Shown: positions 31,425-41,794, counted from the stretch's first letter. The stretch is DNA of 41,794 bases from Zygnema cylindricum (GCA_037447655.1 JBBHKE010000771.1:802243-844036); one strand, 5' to 3'. Made by a program: numbers and translations. Notes: generated by a model from the sequence alone, not told the origin.

Positions 31425-32245
31425 ATCCCCTCTTCCTTCCTCTCCCCGTCACTCTCCCTGTTCCCGACCCTCTTCTTCCTTCCTCTCGCTCTGCTCCCTT
31501 TTCTCTCACTCTCCCTTCTTTTGTTCTCCTCGCTCTTTCTTTTCTTGCACTCCTTCTCCTCGTTCCTACTCTCTATATTCTCTACTCGCTCACTCGCTCT
31601 CTTTGTTTCCCTCTCTGCCGGTATGTCGCTCTTTCTCTCTCTTTATCCCGAGTCTCTTGTCTGTCTCTCACACAAACAAATACAGACATACAATTCCTCT
31701 TCCCTCTCCTGTTTTTCTAGGCCTTCTCCTACTCTCCTCCTCTGCATCTGTTCCCCTCTCCCACTCTTTCCAAATTTCCCTCCCTTATCCCATCTCTCTC
31801 CATATTTCCCACTCCCCCTCTCTCCACTCTCGCTCTCCATTTTTACCTCCCATTCCCTTCCCCTATCTCTCTTTTCCTCCTCTTGCTAAATGTCCCAATA
31901 TTCCCCATATTTCCCTTGTCTTACCCACTTCTACTCTTCCTTTTCCCTTACTCTCTCCCTCTATGTTTCTCTTACATGGTCACTCCTTCCCTCTCCCACC
32001 CGCTCCCTCCCTATCTCTCCCACCTCCTCTCTTTCTCCAACTCCCACCTTGCACCTCTCTCTCTTCCCCCCTCCTCTTTCTTATCCTCTCTCCCCTCGAT
32101 CTCTCCATACCCCCCTCTCTCCCACTCGCTCCCTCTTTATCCCTCTCTCTCTCGCTCTCTCTGCCCATCTCTCCCCTCTCTCCCTCTTCGCCAACTTCCT
32201 CCCCCCCTCTCCCACCGCCTATCGCCACCACCTCTCCCTTACCTC
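31425..32245. repeat. Long pyrimidine-rich tract, unit 1
   Basis: About 820 bp, mostly C and T on the plus strand with one short purine-containing break near 31671-31693. Frames of up to 401 codons cross it because C/T-only codons include no stop; they are Ser/Leu/Pro/Phe artefacts. Such tracts can form triplex DNA, and in plants often sit in 5' leaders. Confidence 0.9.
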
Positions 32246-33720
32246 TCCCTTGTATGCGCATGTCTGTTCTGTGCCCAGCTCTTAAGAGACGTGGCTTCGT
32301 TCCCCAATGCCCGACGGCGGAGCCCTGGCTTTGGAATAACTCGTGCTACCACCGCTGTCCGACGTGCGTCAAGTCGGCAGCCTCTTATACGGCCAAAATC
32401 GTGAGAATAAGTTACTTCGAGCTTTTTGGGGCGGATTTTGTGGATGGTTTTGGTGCTATAGGATTTTTTTGCGGGTGTGGGAAAGGTAGTTAGGAGTTGC
32501 GGGGAGACTTTCGTGCGTTCCTTGGGAGGATTTGGGGAGGTTTGGGAAGGTATTTGCGAAGACTATTGGGAAATTTTGATGTGGATGTTTTTGGGGCACT
32601 TTTTGTAGGATTAATTTTGTGTTCTTGGAGGTTCCATTCGAAGTCTGAAACTGATTTAATATGGATAACATAAGCCTATGAAAATCGGTTTGTGAAGGAG
32701 AAGATGGAAAAAGAAAAATAAATTATGACCGAAAAGTCAACACCCTGTGTTTGGATTTTATTCTTAAATTTTAGATCGAATGTTACAATGATTTCAAAGG
32801 CATTTTTTGTTTTGTTACTTCTTATTTTTTTTTTTGTAATTTTGTTTAACAATAGTTTGTGTTTTGAACAATAGTTTTTAATTCTCTTCCCCTCTTCTCC
32901 TCTCCATCGCTTTCTCGCTGTCCCTCTCCTAATCACCCCCGGTCCCTCCCTCCCTCTGCCTCTCTCGCTTTCTTTCCCCCGCCCTTTCCCTTCCCCTCTC
33001 CCTATCTCTCCCTCCCCGTTCTTCCCCTTTTCCTCGTGTGTGCATGTCTCCTCTATGCTTAGCTCGAGTTCGTCCCCGCTGCCCCGTGAACGAATCGTAC
33101 CTCGCGTTCAACTCCTGCCACCGCCGCTGTCCGAGGTGCACCTACAACGCATTCGGCTTGCGGTAATAGACCTCGTAAGAATCAGCTTCTAGGAGCTTTT
33201 GGAGCTGATTTCGGGGAGGGTTTTGAGGAGGTTTTTGGGAGGGTTATTCGGAAATTTTTTGAGGGTTTGGCGGAGGTTATTGCAAGTTCAGGGGAGGCTT
33301 TGGGGAATTCTTAGGAGGTTTTTGGGGAGATTTTTGGAGGTTTGGGGATTTGAGTGCTATTGTTTTTTTAGAGTTTTATGTTGGAGGTTTAGGTGGCAGT
33401 TTTCTTGATTGTTTGGAGAGTTTGCCCACGATTCGCTTTGGGAATTGTTGTTTTATCTTTGCCAGTGGTTGCCAGTTGGTTTTTGGAGGATTTTGGAGAG
33501 TGAATTGTGTTTTGGGGGTCTTTTTTTGGAGCCTGCATCTGATTTTCAAAATATGAGCCTCCGAAAATCGATTTGTTATTAAAAATGGAAGAAGAAAAAT
33601 TGAATAAAAGCGAATTGACTTAACGGTTTTTGTTTGGATATTTAATTATTGAAGTTTGAATCAGAATGTTACGATGATTCAAATGTTTATTTTCAAATTT
33701 TATTGAAAGCAAAACATTCT
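31430..33720. repeat. Two diverged tandem units (CT tract, Cys-coding patch, G/T-rich segment, AT tail)
   Basis: Unit 1 spans about 31430-32880 and unit 2 about 32885-33720. Anchors in the same order: a CT-rich tract; GCATGTCT (32258 and 33042); CACCGCTGTCCGA and CGCCGCTGTCCGA; GAGCTTTT near 32420 and 33197; G/T-rich GGGGAGG and TTTGGGG runs; AAAATCGGTTTGT (32681) and AAAATCGATTTGT (33564); TGTTACAATGATT (32781) and TGTTACGATGATT (33667). Offsets grow from about 784 to 886 bp, so unit 2 gained sequence in the G/T part. Function is unknown. Confidence 0.65.
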
Positions 33721-34149
33721 CAACTAAATACCGTTTTGGTATTTTTCATTTTTATTTCATTTTTTCATTTACTTTAATGCAATTATAATGTGTCTTTTTT
33801 TTTAGGACACATTTTGCCATGTCTAAATTTTAGACCTTTCGCTCTATTTTTTTAACTAAGCGAAGGGGCAAGAGATAAAAGAAAGAGAGACATCGTCTTT
33901 TTCTGCCATTTTTTCTTCCTCTCTCTTGTCCCCTCATTCCTCCAACAAGAGAGAGAAAAAAAAAATAGCGTCATCTTCTTTCATTTTTTCCTCTTTTTTC
34001 TTGTCCCTTTGCTTTTCAATTATTATATCTCTTTTCTCCACTTTGTTTTCCTCTATTGTGATCTCTCTTTCCTCTTTTGCCTCCTCCACTCTCTATTCCT
34101 TTGAAAAAACTTTTTTCTTTTGCTACCTCTGTTTCTTAAACATAACAAC
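33721..34149. other. T/CT-rich spacer
   Basis: Low-complexity sequence with two loose direct copies of a CATCGTCTTT...TTCTTGTCCC segment (about 33891 and 33971). No gene is seen. Confidence 0.5.
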
Positions 34150-35123
34150 ATAATATAACATGATAACATATGACTTATTTTACATACATTTGATGACGTA
34201 TAATCATTTAAATTTTTAAAATTAAAATATTTTAAATTTGTTAAAAAAGACCCCTCGTTAAATTCTTTAATTGCAATGTATGAAAAAAATAAAAATGAAT
34301 GACAAATATTATTAGTTACTTACTATTTTTGTTTTTTATTCTTTTTCATTTAAAATGAAATAAATCTTCAATAAAATTTAATTTTTAGATAGATATAATC
34401 TTTTTTAATGATGATGCTTTACATTTACAAATGATGCTTAACATTTACAAAAATAGTTTAACATATCATTGACAAAAATTAATGTTTTTCTTTTAAAACC
34501 ATTAAAAAAAAAGAACAAAATTACTTTAAAAAAAAAATTGTTTCTTTATTTCGTTTTTTTTTTTTTTCTACTTTAAAAAAAAAAAATAGTGTTTTTCCAT
34601 TCCAGTCCATTCCATGGATTCCATCCATTCCATTCCATTCCACCCTCATATTTATTTATTTTTTTTTTTTTCTAATAAAAGTTTTCTTTTTCATTTTTTT
34701 ATTTTTTTATTTTATTTGTTTTCATATTTTTTTATTTTGTTTTTCTTTAAATAAAAAAATGTAAATAAAATAAAAAAAAAGAGTAAAGTAAAATAAAAAT
34801 AAAATAAAGAAATAATCAAAAAAAAAAAAAAAAAAACATCGATGAAAATAAATAATTAAAGGGAAAAAAAAGAAATTGCTATTTTTTTTAATGAGTTTTA
34901 AAAAGAAAAATAATAACTTTTGTCAATGATATGTTAAGTTATTTTTGTAAATGTTAAGCATCATCATTATCATCATTATCATCATCAATTTTTTTTATAT
35001 TTATCTAAAAATTAAATTTTATTGAAGACTTACAAATGAAAAACAAAAGTAGTATCTAACTAATAATAATTTTCATTAAAATTGTTTTTTAATACATTAC
35101 AATTAAAGAATTCAACGAGGGGT
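34150..35123. repeat. Foldback element: large imperfect inverted repeat
   Basis: The left arm (about 34250-34510) pairs with the right arm (about 34882-35123). The left arm's reverse complement reads TAAAAATTAAATTTTATTGA, then AATTAAAGAAT and AACGAGGGG; the right arm reads the same blocks in the same order. The spacer is poly-A/T with a CCATT repeat. The left arm's homology continues outward to about 34150 when compared with the third arm at 36091. No coding capacity is seen. It may be a MITE or foldback transposon, or a segmental inverted duplication. Confidence 0.65.
34596..34643. repeat. Short CCATT pentamer repeat
   Basis: TTCCATTCCAGTCCATTCC, GGATTCCATCCATTCC and further CATTC units, about 48 bp, in the centre of the foldback element. 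Confidence 0.8.
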
Positions 35124-36090
35124 TTTAAACGTGTTGTTGACAACTACTTCTTGAAGGCAAAGGACAACAATATCCGCAAAGTTAACGACGGCTTAGGTTG
35201 TAATGCTATGTTTACTCGTAATGCTTCAACAAAACAAAAGGCCCAACAAATCAGATGCAGCAAGAAACCTCTTCAGTTAGAAAGTTAAAAGTTGGTTGTG
35301 CTACAATACTAACCATCATGAACTTCACATGAAACGTCAACCCAATATCCATATATCCATTGCACGTGCAAGAGAGAGACGTGCAAAAGAGAGACCACCA
35401 CTATTATTGTTTCTTCAAGACTCCAACACACCTAGTTGCTCTATAAACAAAAGAGAAAATTGCTAATCCTATCATTTCGCTGCAACAATAAGAAAGTACT
35501 GCCAAGAACATCACGACATTATGCAGGAAAAAAGTGCAAAGGAGAGTGCAAGATACGCCTTACCAATTTATACCTTGCTGTCTTTTTTCCTCGCCATTAA
35601 AGAAAATAACACCTTTTTCAGAATGGTGTTTATGCAACTGAATATATTGCAAATGTTAGAATATATTGTAAATGTGATGGAGTTCTTGCAAAAATGGGAA
35701 AGGGAATGTTGTAGATTTTGCGAAAGGGTGATGGATTTTTTTGCTGGGTGGGAAATGACAACACACATAGAGAAAAACGAGCTAAGATGAAAATAAAATA
35801 AATAAATAAATAAAAAATTAAAAAAAAAGTGAAAAAAAAAAACATTTTCTTTTTTTCATAAAGTCAAAAATAATCGAAAAAAATAATAGTTTTATCGTTT
35901 TTTTCTTTTCTTTTATTTTTTTTTATTTTTTCTCAATAAAATAATAATAAAAAAGTAAAGGTAAAATCGATAAAATCGGTCAACAGGAAACAAAGAAACG
36001 GTCGAGTCGAAATAAAAATAAAATAGGGGCAGAAAAATAAAAAAAAGATGGAAGTCTATTAAAATCTATTAAGAAAAAACTCACATCATG
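35124..36090. other. Gene-free AT-rich spacer
   Basis: No domain is found in any frame. A purine-rich 89-codon frame (35521-35790) contains no recognisable feature. Confidence 0.5.
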
Positions 36091-36426
36091 ATGTTAATGT
36101 ATTTTGTAAATTTAAGCATCATGTTATCATCATTAAATTTTTATATTTATCAATTAAATTTATTGAAGACTTACTTTTTTAAATAAAATGATGAAAAATA
36201 AACTAGTAATTAACTAATAATACGCTAATTTTTATTTTTTATACATTCACAATTAAAGTTTTAATGATTTGTCTCTTTTAACAAAGTTAACATCATTAAC
36301 TTAATATATTAATTTTGAAAATTGAAAAAATAACATTGTTAACTTATTATATTAATTTTGAAAATAAAAAAAATTATACTTTATTAAACTTATGCTAAAT
36401 ATGTCATATTTTATCATGTTATAGCA
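36091..36426. repeat. Third copy of the foldback arm
   Basis: It carries, in the right-arm order, TTGTAAATTTAAGCATCATG, TTTATATTTATC, AATTAAATTTATTGAAGACT, AACTAATAATACGC, ACATTCACAATTAAAG, then (matching the outer left arm) TGTCATATTTTATCATGTTA. Same orientation as the right arm, about 1.2 kb downstream. Confidence 0.6.
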
Positions 36427-37220
36427 TAAGGAAAAAAAAATAGACATTTTGTTATCTTTTTCTTTTTCTTTTTCATCCTCGTCCACTTTATTATCGTATA
36501 CTTTATTATCTTTTGTTTATTTCTCGTTTTTTTATCTACTAGTTTTTTTTTGTAGTGTTTTTTTCCATTTATTATTTTCCTATAATTTTGCTATTTTTTT
36601 TTGTATTTTTTGTTTTCAATTTATTATTTTCCCATAATTTTTGTTTCTCTTTAGCCTTTTTTTTATTCAATTGTCAAAAAGTAACTCAAATAAGACAAAA
36701 GAAACCCCCTCCCCCTAAAAAAAGAGACTTCATAAAACTATTTACACTTCAAAAGGCTTCCTAAAACACTAAAAAATTTCGTGAATAATTCTTGACTTCT
36801 CACATTATTTTTACGTTTTTGACTTTCAATTTTTTTGACTTTTTTGACTGTTTGATTTTTTTTACATTTTTTCAACTAGTTTCCAACTATTTTGAAATTA
36901 TTTTCCACATATGGTAGACCTTTTTTAATTTATTTTCACGTGTTATTTTTTATATTTCCTTCGTCCTCCAAAATTTCGAGGAAAAAAGGTCCTTTTCAAG
37001 TTTTCCCAAAATCTTTTCTTCGGAAAGCAGTTTGTTCCCTTGACAAACTTTTGTTTTTTTCCAAATTTTCATGTTTAGCAGTTTTCTGTTTTCCATTTTC
37101 GAATCGTAAACATTGTAATTTTTCTTTCAGATCTGCCAATTCCTTGCGGTTAAATATATTATGTTATCTTTTTTATAAAATTATTTTTTATATTTTTTTT
37201 CCATTTCTGCGTTTTTTTTT
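36427..37220. other. T-rich gene-free spacer
   Basis: Long T runs and TTTTC-type low complexity. No gene or defined repeat is recognised. Confidence 0.5.
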
Positions 37221-37280
37221 AAGGAGAGAGAGAGAAAGAGAGAGAGAAAAAGAGAGATAAAGAGAGAGAGAGAGAGAGAG
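37221..37280. repeat. (GA)n microsatellite
   Basis: About 60 bp of GAGA with occasional AAA interruptions. Confidence 0.93.
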
Positions 37281-37821
37281 GATCATTTATTAGTATTTGT
37301 ATAGTCCCAATTTTATCCTCCACCCTTCTTGTTAGGGCGTGAAAGTGATCCGTTTATTATAATAGAATTTAAAAATAAATTAAAATTTAGAAAAAAAATC
37401 TCGAAGAAAACTCTTTTAAAAAAAACAAAACATTATTTGCACTTCCCACTTTTAAGCACATTCAAACGATATTAACACAAAAAAAAATCGACACCTTCTA
37501 AATATTAAGAGCTCAAAAAATTAGTAAAAACAAAATTAGTAATTAATTTTGAAAATTTTGATGTAAGTTAAACTATATATGAAGAGACAATATTGATGAA
37601 ACTAAACCTTTCACAAGCTTTTAGAAAAAAAAAAAAAAAAATTGGGCATAGCAAAAGTTTAAACAAAAAATACCCACACATTTAGACAAAAAATACTCAC
37701 ACTCATTCATTTTGCCTCTTTTTACCATTTTTTTTTTATCAAGAGGAAGAAGAAAAGAGTGGAAAGAACACTCTGCATGTTATTTGTGATAGAATGGAGG
37801 GTCGAGAGGAAAAGAGAGTGA

Positions 37822-37955
37822 ATCTCCATCCAGAGGAAGAGAGAGTGAAAGGTTCTCTTTATCTCCATTCAGAGGAAGAGAGAATGAAAGGTTCTCTAGA
37901 GGAAGAGAGAGTGGAGAACGCAGAAAACGAGAAAAAAATGGCGAAAGAGAAAGAC
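37822..37955. repeat. 39-bp purine-rich minisatellite
   Basis: Two 39-bp units (37822 and 37861) reading ATCTCCATYCAGAGGAAGAG then AGARTGAAAGGTTCTCT, followed by a partial third (AGAGGAAGAGAGAGTGGAG). The period is a multiple of three. The frame from ATG 37794 encodes a 13-residue repeat LHxEEERxKGSLY with no stop over 72 codons, but nothing else supports a gene. Confidence 0.8.
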
Positions 37956-38256
37956 AGAGTGAAAGGTGGCGAAAGAGAAAGACACAGTGGAGTAGAGAGT
38001 GGTGGTAAGTGAGGAGCGAGGGGACAAGAGAGAGGAGGAGAAAGTGGAAGAAGAGGACGAGACAGATGAGGTTTTTCGAATATTTGGTTACTTTATGAAG
38101 TTTTTTACTTTTTTTTATTTTCTTTTCACATTCTTTTTTATTCAATTGAAAAATAAATTGTTAAGTTTTGTTTTTTTTGTTGTAAGTTCATGTTTTTTTT
38201 TATCATTTTATCTATATATATTTAATATATATACCTATATTTATGTACCTATATAT

Positions 38257-38288
38257 ATATGTGTACCTATATATATAGGTACACATAT
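38257..38288. repeat. 32-bp perfect palindrome in a TA-rich block
   Basis: The two halves of GTGTACCTATAT/ATATAGGTACAC meet at 38272-38273, extended by four more pairs each side. It has cruciform potential and lies within TA microsatellite sequence (38210-38320). Confidence 0.9.
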
Positions 38289-38320
38289 TATATATATTTA
38301 TGTATGTATGTATATAGCAA

Positions 38321-40380
38321 AAAAAAAATCAAAATTTTAACTTTTATTAGTTATATGTGATATGTTTGTTATTTAACGTTGTGAGATTTTTTTTTCTTTT
38401 TAGTATATAAGCAAAAGAAAAGGTTGTTCACAAAAACGACAATTTAGAGAATTTGACAAAGTTCGTGTTAATAGTTTTATACTAAGATAATTGTTTTTTA
38501 AATCAAAAAATATGCAACAATCTCAAATACTATGTAAAAATTTTAACAAAATGTGCAAAAATTTGTAAAAATATAATAATTTTTGGCAATAATGTATGAA
38601 GTGTTCGTTTTTTTAATCTAGAACCAAAAAAATAAAATAAAAAACCAAAAAAAAACCATAGAAAGAAAGAAATAAAATTGGAATCTTTGTATTATATTTG
38701 TTGTTGGTTTTTTGTTTTTATGGTGAAAAATGCTATAGTTTTTACCCTTTTTTTTGAAAGAATTGAAGTTTTCTGATTTTGGAAAAAAAAAATAAAAGAA
38801 AAAGAAAAAAAAAACACAGGTAAAAAATATCAATGAAAAAACAAAAAATACAAGTGAAAAAATGCCAATTATTTCTTAATGGTCTTTATAATTCATACAA
38901 GTGCAATTATTTTTTTGTGGTCTTTTAAAATTCGTTATTTTCCAGTGGTCTTTTAAAATCCATGATTCCAACAAATAAAGAAATAGAATAAAAAGACAAT
39001 ACATTTTGTTATGTTTATTTTGTGGTATTTTAAATTTTGCTTTTGTTAAAACCATATTTTTTTTTCATTTTTATTATAATTTTTTTTTAAATTTGCGTTT
39101 TGATTAGAATATGTTTACCTATTTTTAAATCGTCAAATTGTTTGAAATTGCAAAATCATGCTCATTTGTGAGTCATCAATATCAAAGTTTTTTGGTATGG
39201 CTTCCCTAATTTTCTTTTATCTTTTATTTTTCGTTATACAATGAAACTACGACTAAGGTGTTAAAAAAAAATGTTTCATTTGAAACCAATATTGTCGTAC
39301 TTCATTAAAAAAATGAAGAGTGGAGCAGTAGAGTGAGAAGGTGAAGGAAAGACGATAACTACATAGACTTTTGCAAAAAACCCATCAATAAGAGTGGAGG
39401 TACGAGACCCTTACATATTTTTTATATACATACGCGTGAAGAGCGAGGAAAAAATAGTGTGTACTCTCGCTCGTGGAATTTTTTTCAACAATGTGTGACG
39501 CGTGCGACAACGTTTTCATCGATCAACCATTACTTTTAATAAAATCGTTCGCGGGTCGTTTTCAATAGAAGTTTGAAGATGATTCGGAATGACGTGACGT
39601 GGTAGTGGGTCGCAAAGATAATAACGTGAAATCAGAGTACATTCTAAGTTTCTATATGACTCAAAATGTACAATGGTTTTTTTGCACATTTTTAGTATGG
39701 CGGAAGGTTTATCATTGCTGGATCAATTTCGGAGATAGATGACAAAAAAAAACCTTTACTTTAACACATGAACACACAAATATCCCCTTTAAAGGAGTTC
39801 GTACCGAACAAAAAGGTATGCCTTTTTCTTTTTTGCGGGCTTAAGGTGCGAACGTCTGATCGGGAAAGGTGGGACGTTATTGGTTGCCTGTTTTCAACAT
39901 TGTGATAAATTTTAGTAGGAGGGTCAAATTGTCAAGAAAATACGATCAACCTTAGAGAACCGCGTACGCCGCCCATCCTTATCAGAAAAACATTTTTAGG
40001 GCTTAAACATTTTTCAAGCAGTCAAAAGGGTTTTACGGTATGATGGACAGTTAGATTTTTTCTTCTAAGGCAAGCAATCGAAATGTGACGGTCTTACCCT
40101 TCGATTGAGCCGTCACAATTGAAAATCGGAGATATAGGTGACGAGAAAAATAACTTTTGACTGCTCGCAAAATGCTTAACTTGAGTAACGATAAGCGGCG
40201 TAGTCATTACAAAGGAACTTTGTCTACAGTAGAGAGCACAAACGTACACTTTTGGGCGACTGTGGAGCACGTGTCACATTTTAATTTGAAGAATTTAAAA
40301 GATTAAGTGAAGTAGAACTTAGTACCGATCGAGTACACGGCTAATTGTTATTAGTGTTATAGTTTTTTTTTTCAAGTAAT
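38321..40380. other. Gene-free spacer
   Basis: AT-rich to about 39300, then more even composition. No coding region, tRNA or defined repeat is recognised. Confidence 0.5.
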
Positions 40381-41008
40381 GTTGCGCATGATTCGGTTCA
40401 CGATGCCATTGCTGCATTTGGCACCAAAGCATGCTACAATGTGAAACGCGAGGTTTCTCATATACTCCCCCCGCGCTCTCATTTTAGTGGTCTTTGAAAT
40501 CTTTGGATTGACTTGTTTTTCCTCTATGGGGCTAGGAGGACTCTGGGTGATGCGGTCCTCACGAATTCGACTAGGACCCACGTTTCTTCTCGAGCGACAT
40601 TATACACGGGCGTTACGACTCAAGACGCAGCGACTTTTGAGGAAACAGATGACGCTCACCGAGACCCTGCGGACCACTTTGTGCCATTTGCAGCATAAAT
40701 TTTCGGTTCTGCGGACCACTTTGTGCCATTTGCAGCATAAATTTTCGGTTCTTTAGACATGTCTTTCAGTGATTTTCTTCGCAACTGTGTCAAGAAAGCA
40801 TTTGAAACCTACATGTGAAACCATGGGTCTATGGAGTCCTCCCTCAAGCCTTCTCGTTGCTTTTTACCGTCAACGTGTATCAGTGGCTCTTCAACAAGCG
40901 CAAGCCGCGGCCCTACTACAACGAAGCACGTTGGTAGATAATAGGAGGGACCTCCCAAATCTTCCACCAACGGTCCACATCCATGACCTTCGGGGGTGTG
41001 CGCTCTAG
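40381..41008 (+). pseudogene. Non-LTR retroelement pol remnant, copy B (endonuclease-like tail and C-terminus)
   Basis: The frame from 40382 reads AHDSVHDAIAAFG, NVKREVSHILPP, a TGA at 40495, then WIDLFFLYGARRTLGDAVL and DHFVPFAA before a TAA. It shares KREVSH and the [VI]-D-[LF] block with copy A. A different frame (40769-41008) supplies the C-terminus SSLLVAFYRQRVSVALQQ, DLPNLPP and DLRG, ending TAG 41006, so a frameshift lies near 40800. I infer the part after the RT of a non-LTR element with a restriction-like endonuclease, in which a D...D pair would be catalytic. The 5' part is absent. Confidence 0.6.
40669..40752. repeat. 42-bp perfect tandem duplication in the pol remnant
   Basis: Units 40669-40710 and 40711-40752 are identical (GCGGACCACTTTGTGCCATT, then TGCAGCATAAATTTTCGGTTCT). 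The length is 14 codons. It duplicates the DHFVPFAA-stop segment. Confidence 0.93.
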
Positions 41009-41371
41009 TTTGTTAGAGCTGTGGGGTGCCATATACTGTACGTTTTTGCTCTCTGTATAGTTATCATTGATATACATTCTAGTTAGATTTGGGTTCTTCA
41101 CTTGTTATATTTGCCTTAGTCTCTTTTGGCTTTTGTGGTATTCAAGTGTACTTCTTTCTTTTTGGAACCCCTTTGTACCTTAATGGTTTTTTCCATCGCA
41201 CTTTTGAAAATTAAGATTATGTGTCCATCGCACTTTTTAATAAAGTCAGCCGATTTCCATTAATAATAAGGTACTAGGCTCTCCAAAAGTGTTTAGGCCT
41301 AAAGACCGAGGAAGGGAGAAGGGAAGAAAAAGTGTTGGAAAGCGTTTGCCCCAAGCATTTCTTTTTATCCT

Positions 41372-41780
41372 CGACGTGTATCTGTGGCCCTACAACAAGT
41401 GCAAGCTTCTATCCTCCTTGGATTGTCTATTGCAGCTATGGATCGTCGACGTGTCCCGGAACTCCCTCCTCGTGCTCCTCCGAAATTTGGGGACTTGCGT
41501 GATTTTTAGTTATGTTGGGGTTTTATTGATAGATGTTGGATCTTTCCTTTGATGTTTCGTTTGTTGTTTTTTGCTTTTTTGGGTGTTTACAGTTTACCTG
41601 CCATATTTTCGTATTTTCGTTGATTTTGGCTTTGCTTATCCTTTTTGCTTCTTCCCCCCACATGTAGGTCTTCAGTTTTTGCAATGCTACTTTCTTTTGG
41701 TCACATGGACTCATATGGTTTTCCATTGCGCTTTTGAATAAATTCCGCCCATTTTTTTTTTTTTTCTTTCTAGCAAAAAG
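41372..41780 (+). pseudogene. Non-LTR retroelement pol 3' end, copy C
   Basis: RRVSVALQQVQASILL, RRRVPELPP and FGDLRDF then TAG at 41507-41509. This aligns with the C-terminus of copy B (RVSVALQQ, then LPP, then DLR). The 3' tails also correspond: CCATCGCACTTTTGAAAA (41193) and CCATCGCACTTTTTAATAAA (41225) after copy B, and CCATTGCGCTTTTGAATAAA (41723) after copy C, the last followed by a T-rich run. So two 3' ends of one family lie in tandem. About 260 bp of tail separates copy B's stop from the start of this segment. Confidence 0.55.
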
Positions 41781-41794
41781 CTCTATCTTTCATT

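Noticed and set aside
31288-32493. 401-codon open frame through the pyrimidine tract
   Set aside because: C/T-only sequence cannot form stop codons, so long Ser/Leu/Pro/Phe frames arise in all three phases. No domain or codon-usage signal supports a gene, apart from the short Cys patch noted separately.
1-41794. CRISPR arrays, bacterial operons, viral or organellar gene sets
   Set aside because: Direct repeats here are tandem duplications without spacer structure. The spliced gene and copia element place the sequence in a plant nuclear genome, and no such systems are present.

Overview
This is nuclear DNA from a land plant. The evidence is a ten-exon GT-AG gene encoding a plant-type PAM2/two-RRM protein (CID8-13 family), an LTR retrotransposon of the Ty1/copia type primed by initiator tRNA-Met, non-autonomous DNA transposons, and very AT-rich spacer. 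The non-LTR pol remnants (reverse transcriptase, then a C-terminal Cys/His cluster and an endonuclease-like tail) suggest a seed-free plant or another large, repeat-rich genome, but I cannot name the species. A 10-N assembly gap lies at 4132-4141.

Layout. 1-556: a region dense in AACCG/CGGTT motifs, probably the end of a DNA transposon cut by the window edge. 557-6636: gene-free, with a decayed copia gag fragment (4519-4842, minus strand) and a tRNA-promoter-like patch near 5593. 6637-12697: a complete copia element with two 651-bp LTRs differing at 4 positions, but a gag-pol frame with three in-frame stops and altered protease, RT and zinc-knuckle residues. 12869-13090: a small MITE. 13360-14985: a decayed non-LTR pol. 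14986-18290: spacer with CT-rich tracts. 18291-23904 (minus strand): the CID-like gene, the only probable host gene here. 25228-28502: two more copies of the MITE family; the first is split by an 872-bp hAT-like element with a perfect 8-bp target duplication, and the second preserves the unsplit site. 28503-31424: AT-rich spacer with a 74-bp tandem repeat. 31425-33720: two diverged tandem units, each a CT-rich tract, a short Cys-coding patch and a G/T-rich segment. 34150-36426: a foldback inverted repeat plus a third arm. 37221-38288: purine tracts, a minisatellite and a 32-bp palindrome. 40381-41780: two further non-LTR pol remnants.

The only expected functional product is the CID-like protein: a PAM2 peptide that should bind the MLLE domain of poly(A)-binding protein, a basic linker and two RRMs. 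Its first exon carries a long Gln/His-rich repeat with a reading-frame break exactly where a 9-nt repeat loses one base. The rest is layered transposon history. The most informative signals are the nested hAT-in-MITE insertion with an in-window empty site, the young-looking but multiply disabled copia element, and the shared non-LTR pol family.
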